Source: Halanaerobiales bacterium (GTDB taxonomy: Bacteria; Bacillota_F; Halanaerobiia; Halanaerobiales; DTU029). Taken from it: a DNA stretch of 26,716 nucleotides. Of this stretch, positions 23,405-26,716 are shown in pieces. The notes below the pieces were generated by a model. The model was not told where the DNA came from and made no database searches. It saw only the letters and a program-made list of their open reading frames with translations. Made by a program: the position numbers and the translations under genes. Position 1 is the first letter of the stretch, and each line of letters begins with the position of its first letter. The DNA is taken from assembly GCA_016278415.1 (NCBI GenBank), contig JADQBV010000162.1:1-26716 (forward strand), given 5' to 3'.

Positions 23405-24724
23405 ATGAATAAAAGATGTTTAATTATTTTATTATTTGTTTTATTAATAGTCAATGTATTTGCTGCTAATGTATTTGCTAATAAAGTTGAAGTAAGTTTC
23501 TGGCATGCTATGGGTGGTGGAACTACAGGTGTTATTCAGAGGATGGTAGATGATTTTAATTATACCCATCCTGATATCGAGGTCACTGCTCAATATAAAG
23601 GTAGTTATCGTGAAACACTGAATGCTACTATAGCAGCAGCCAGACAGGGTACTCCACCGAGTGTTATTCAATCATTTGAAGTTGGTACCAGACAGAATAT
23701 AGATAGTGGTATTTTTGTGGCTTTTGAAGATTTAGTAGAGGAAAATGAAGTTAATTGGAGTGATTTTTTAGATCCAGTTTTAAATTACTATAAAGTAGAT
23801 GGCAAACTATATTCGATGCCCTTTAATTCTTCAAATGCTATACTTTATTTTAATAAAGACATTTTTGAAAAGGCCGGACTTGACACAGATAATCCTCCAA
23901 CAACTTTTGAAGGTATTATGAGTGCTTCTCAGATCATTGTTGATAAGGGACTGGCAAAAGCAGGAACAACCTGGGCTTTACATTCATGGTTCTTTGAAGA
24001 ATGGATGGCAAATATGGGACAAAACCTGGTAAATGAAGAAAATGGTCGTGCCGGTTTAGCTGATAAGGCCTATCTAACCAGTGATAAATCCATAAAGATT
24101 GCAGAGTGGTGGAAGGAACTATATGATAAAGGCTTATGGGTAAACCCCGGTATAGAAAACTGGTCACAGGCCAGGCAAAATTTTATTTCTCAAAGGGCAG
24201 CTATGTTAATTACCTCCACATCAAGTGTTACAAGTCTTAAAAATGAAGCTATTGCTCAGGGTTTTGAAGTTGGTACTGCTCCAATGCCTATACCTGCAGG
24301 ACAAGAAAGGAATGGTGCAGTAATTGGTGGGGCTTCATTGTGGATAGTTCAGAATGAGAAAAAAGCTGTAGAACAGGCAGCCAAGGAATTTGTTAAATGG
24401 ATGAGTCTACCAGAAAATCAGGTAAGATGGCATAAGTCTACAGGATATTTCCCTATCAGGAAGAGTGCTGTAGATGTACTGGAATTGCAAGGCTGGTTTG
24501 ACAGATATCCTAACTATAAAACCGCCTTTGATCAATTAGAGAATACTAAAATCGTCAGACCCACACAGGGTGCTTTAATAGGTAGGTTTGCTGAAGTAAG
24601 AACAATTATTGAAAAGGCTATTGAAGCAGTATTAAATGAAAATGGAAGTATAGAAGCAATAATGGAAAAGGCAAATGAGGAAATAAACAGTTCATTAGGA
24701 GAATATAACAGGGTTGTCCATTAA
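23405..24724 (+). CDS. ugpB: sn-Glycerol-3-phosphate ABC transporter binding protein UgpB
   Basis: 439-aa extracytoplasmic binding protein with a Sec signal peptide (likely cleavage after NVFA, about residue 25) and no lipobox. The mature start VEVSFWHAMGGG, followed by YKGSYRETL, QSFEVGTRQN and GGASLWIVQ, matches UgpB (FWHSMEG, YKGNYEQ, QVYEVGT, GGASLWV in the E. coli protein as I recall it) much better than maltose or lactose binders. It captures glycerol-3-phosphate or glycerophosphodiesters, a source of phosphate and glycerol backbone. The ATG lies 10 nt after AAAGGTGG. A six-repeat PhoP-like box precedes it, as expected for phosphate-starvation induction. Confidence 0.87.
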   Translation: MNKRCLIILLFVLLIVNVFAANVFANKVEVSFWHAMGGGTTGVIQRMVDDFNYTHPDIEVTAQYKGSYRETLNATIAAARQGTPPSVIQSFEVGTRQNIDSGIFVAFEDLVEENEVNWSDFLDPVLNYYKVDGKLYSMPFNSSNAILYFNKDIFEKAGLDTDNPPTTFEGIMSASQIIVDKGLAKAGTTWALHSWFFEEWMANMGQNLVNEENGRAGLADKAYLTSDKSIKIAEWWKELYDKGLWVNPGIENWSQARQNFISQRAAMLITSTSSVTSLKNEAIAQGFEVGTAPMPIPAGQERNGAVIGGASLWIVQNEKKAVEQAAKEFVKWMSLPENQVRWHKSTGYFPIRKSAVDVLELQGWFDRYPNYKTAFDQLENTKIVRPTQGALIGRFAEVRTIIEKAIEAVLNENGSIEAIMEKANEEINSSLGEYNRVVH

Positions 24725-24814
24725 AAAATGACAGTAATATTAGGATAAAGACAAGAAATATAATTTTTTTCAATAATTGTTATAATGCTCTTCTTGAGCA
24801 ATAAAAAAATCAGG

Positions 24815-24848
24815 GGAGGATATATATTCCAAGTGGATATAATCCTCC
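24815..24848 (+). terminator. Stem-loop between ugpB and ugpA
   Basis: GGAGGATATATATTCC and GGATATAATCCTCC form a long stem with two bulged bases around a 4-nt loop, followed by TTCTTT. It probably attenuates transcription or protects the ugpB message, giving more binding protein than permease, a common arrangement in ABC operons. A smaller TGCTC/GAGCA hairpin precedes it near 24786. Confidence 0.55.
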
Positions 24849-24869
24849 TTCTTTAAAAGAGGGATCTCT

Positions 24870-25754
24870 ATGCAATCAAAATATAAAGGGAAATTCTTCC
24901 CCTTATTATTTCTAATACCTTCAATACTGATATCATTTATATTTTTATACTATCCTGCTATTCAGTCCTTAATTCTCAGTCTTTATAAAACTGCTTTTTT
25001 AGGATTAAAGAAGATATATGTAGGCCTAGAAAACTATCAGGAATTATTCAGTTCTAGTTCATATCTAAATAGTGTTGTTGTTAGTATAATATTCTCATTA
25101 TCAGTTGTAGTAATTGGAATAAGTCTTTCGATGTTAATTGCAGTATTGTTAAACAGAGATATACCAGGCAATCGCTTTTATAGAATTGGTTTTATCTGGC
25201 CCTATGCCTTATCTCCAGCTGTTGCTGGTGTAATTTGGTTATTTATGTTTAATCCTACTGCAGGGATAGTAAATTATATAACTGAAACATTATGGGGGAT
25301 TAGCCCTGATTGGGTATCAAACAGCTCATTAGCTTTGATTATGGTTATTGGAGCAGCTGTTTGGAAGAACCTGGGTTATAATATTGTTTTCTATCTTGCT
25401 TCACTACAAAATATACCAACTGAAGTAATGGAAGCCGCTAAAGTAGATGGAGCAAATAATTTTCAAAGTTTTTTATATATAACTTTTTCTTTCCTAGCTC
25501 CTACTACATTGTTTTTGGTAATCACAAATCTTATCTATTCTTTTTTTGACACCTTTGGTATAATAGATACCCTTACTAAGGGTGGACCAGTTGATGCGAC
25601 AAATATCATGATCTATAACCTATACATAGATGCCTTTCAGAATTATAAATCAGGTTTAGCATCTGCTCAGTCGATTATTCTATTTGTTTTAGTTATGATA
25701 TTTACCATAATGCAATTTAAGTGGACCGATAATAAAATACACTATGGGGGATAG
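24870..25754 (+). CDS. ugpA: Glycerol-3-phosphate ABC transporter permease UgpA
   Basis: 294-aa permease of the MalF/UgpA type with six membrane helices. The coupling EAA loop is EAAKVDGAN (188-196). The downstream stretch LIYSFFDTFGIIDTLTKGGP and the ending QSIILFVLVMIFTIMQF closely follow UgpA. It forms the channel with UgpE. An AGAGGG ribosome site precedes the ATG. It abuts ugpE with no gap after the stop codon. Confidence 0.87.
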   Translation: MQSKYKGKFFPLLFLIPSILISFIFLYYPAIQSLILSLYKTAFLGLKKIYVGLENYQELFSSSSYLNSVVVSIIFSLSVVVIGISLSMLIAVLLNRDIPGNRFYRIGFIWPYALSPAVAGVIWLFMFNPTAGIVNYITETLWGISPDWVSNSSLALIMVIGAAVWKNLGYNIVFYLASLQNIPTEVMEAAKVDGANNFQSFLYITFSFLAPTTLFLVITNLIYSFFDTFGIIDTLTKGGPVDATNIMIYNLYIDAFQNYKSGLASAQSIILFVLVMIFTIMQFKWTDNKIHYGG

Positions 25755-25763
25755 GTGGTAGTA

Positions 25764-26603
25764 ATGATGTCATATAGAATTAAGAAGATTATAAAATATG
25801 CTGTACATCACATTCTGTTATTGACTTTGCTATTTCTGATAGCGTTTCCGTTAATATTTGCCTTGATAAAAAGTACCCAGACTATATCAGAGATATTTTC
25901 TTATCCTCCCAAAATGACCCTAGGGAGTTCAATGATAAGTAATTATCTTGAGGTATGGAATAATTATAACCTCAAACAATATATGCTCAATACTATCTTT
26001 ATAGCGTTTCTAATTACTGCAGGTAAAATAGTTTTATCTATACTTGCTGCTTTTGCTCTGGTATTTTATGATTTTCCAGGTAAGAGTTTTATATTCCTAT
26101 TTATATTGATTACACTTATGCTACCAATACCTGTTAGGATAGTACCCCTATTTGATTTGATGAAGACTTTTCACTGGGGTAATACTTTTTATGCACTTAC
26201 CGTTCCTTTTCTGGCTAGTGCAACAGGTACATTTCTTTTTCGACAATTTTTTAAATCTTTTCCAGAAAATTTGGTAGATGCTGCTAGGGTCGATGGAGCT
26301 GGTCCGATACGTTTTATTTTACAAATTTTGATTCCCATGTCAGTAAATACTATTGGTGCTCTTGCCCTCATTGAAATTGTGTATGTCTGGAATCAGTATC
26401 TCTGGCCTTTAATTATTATTAGTAGTAATGAAAAAAATGTAATACAGGTTGGACTAAACTCTTTAATTGGTACAGCGGACCAGGGTACTGATTGGGGGAT
26501 TGTAATGGCCGGTGCAGTGATTACACTATTACCACCTTTAATTATTTTTATGATTCTACAACAACAGATAATGAAAGGGTTTTCCGTAAGTAATGAGAAG
26601 TAG
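25764..26603 (+). CDS. ugpE: Glycerol-3-phosphate ABC transporter permease UgpE
   Basis: 280-aa MalG/UgpE-type permease with six helices, coupling loop DAARVDGAG (172-180) and the diagnostic VWNQYLWPL segment followed by DWGIVMAGA. The frame is open from a GTG at 25755 right after the ugpA stop, but AGGTGG (25753-25758) is better spaced for the ATG at 25764 (25767 is also possible). No UgpC ATPase follows: after 26603 the DNA has a new promoter. The system must therefore use an ATPase encoded beyond the window or a shared MsmX-like ATPase. Confidence 0.87.
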   Translation: MMSYRIKKIIKYAVHHILLLTLLFLIAFPLIFALIKSTQTISEIFSYPPKMTLGSSMISNYLEVWNNYNLKQYMLNTIFIAFLITAGKIVLSILAAFALVFYDFPGKSFIFLFILITLMLPIPVRIVPLFDLMKTFHWGNTFYALTVPFLASATGTFLFRQFFKSFPENLVDAARVDGAGPIRFILQILIPMSVNTIGALALIEIVYVWNQYLWPLIIISSNEKNVIQVGLNSLIGTADQGTDWGIVMAGAVITLLPPLIIFMILQQQIMKGFSVSNEK

Positions 26604-26648
26604 TGTAAAACAAAAAAACCTTTATACTTAATAATTTTAAAATAACAC

Positions 26649-26677
26649 TTGACAGTTGGGTAGATATATTGTAATAT
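26649..26677 (+). promoter_or_regulatory. Sigma-A promoter at the right edge
   Basis: TTGACA (26649-26654), 17-bp spacer, TAATAT (26672-26677). The hexamers and spacing match the trpXYZ T-box promoter. It drives something that starts beyond the window; no start codon can be chosen. Confidence 0.7.
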
Positions 26678-26716
26678 AATAAAGGCGCAGGAGTTAAAGT
26701 ATACTTCTTTGCTAAT

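Overview
The window comes from a low-GC, AT-rich, anaerobe-like Firmicute. T-box and c-di-GMP riboswitch leaders, strong GGAGG ribosome binding sites, frequent GTG/TTG starts, PhoP-type boxes and a tiny YjcZ-like membrane protein all point that way. Halanaerobiales or a related clostridial lineage is my best guess from gene style only. The mix of lipoproteins with a binding protein that has a cleavable, non-lipoprotein signal peptide would fit a diderm Firmicute, but this is inference.

Layout. (1) 1-1757: a nested inverted-repeat element, then a minus-strand GT-C membrane glycosyltransferase. (2) 1997-10305: a sulfur island. It holds two exported double-rhodanese proteins, a YeeE/YedE (TsuA-like) thiosulfate-type transporter, a CoA-disulfide/persulfide reductase fused to rhodanese, and a taurine/sulfonate-type ABC transporter (permease, lipoprotein, ATPase). 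Together these could import reduced or organic sulfur and reduce sulfane sulfur in the cytoplasm. (3) 10455-12109: an orphan dTDP-glucose 4,6-dehydratase and a DUF1456 protein. (4) 12110-13187: about 1 kb of non-coding DNA with two blocks of degenerate ~21-bp tandem repeats, bracketed by two diverged copies of a two-hairpin element whose stems show compensatory base changes. This is the least explained part of the window. (5) 13096-15825: a CadC-type ArsR repressor with a 40-bp palindromic operator, and a CadA/ZntA heavy-metal ATPase. (6) 16011-17308: a c-di-GMP-I riboswitch plus terminator ahead of a soluble PAS histidine kinase. (7) 17549-20941, minus strand: a 35-aa YjcZ-like membrane peptide and the trpXYZ tryptophan ABC transporter behind a T-box whose specifier reads TGG (Trp). 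(8) 21040-26603: a putative phosphate-starvation island. A PAP2 lipid phosphatase, a GT4 glycosyltransferase of the diacylglycerol-glycosylating type, and UgpB-UgpA-UgpE (glycerol-3-phosphate uptake) sit with three PhoP-like boxes. Each box has 11-bp periodic TTAACA-like repeats ending exactly 10 bp before a TATAAT.

The two most interesting signals are the repeat/RNA region at 12.1-13.0 kb and the three identically arranged Pho boxes, which link phospholipid dephosphorylation, glycolipid synthesis and glycerol-3-phosphate uptake. No transposase, tRNA, rRNA or CRISPR array was seen.
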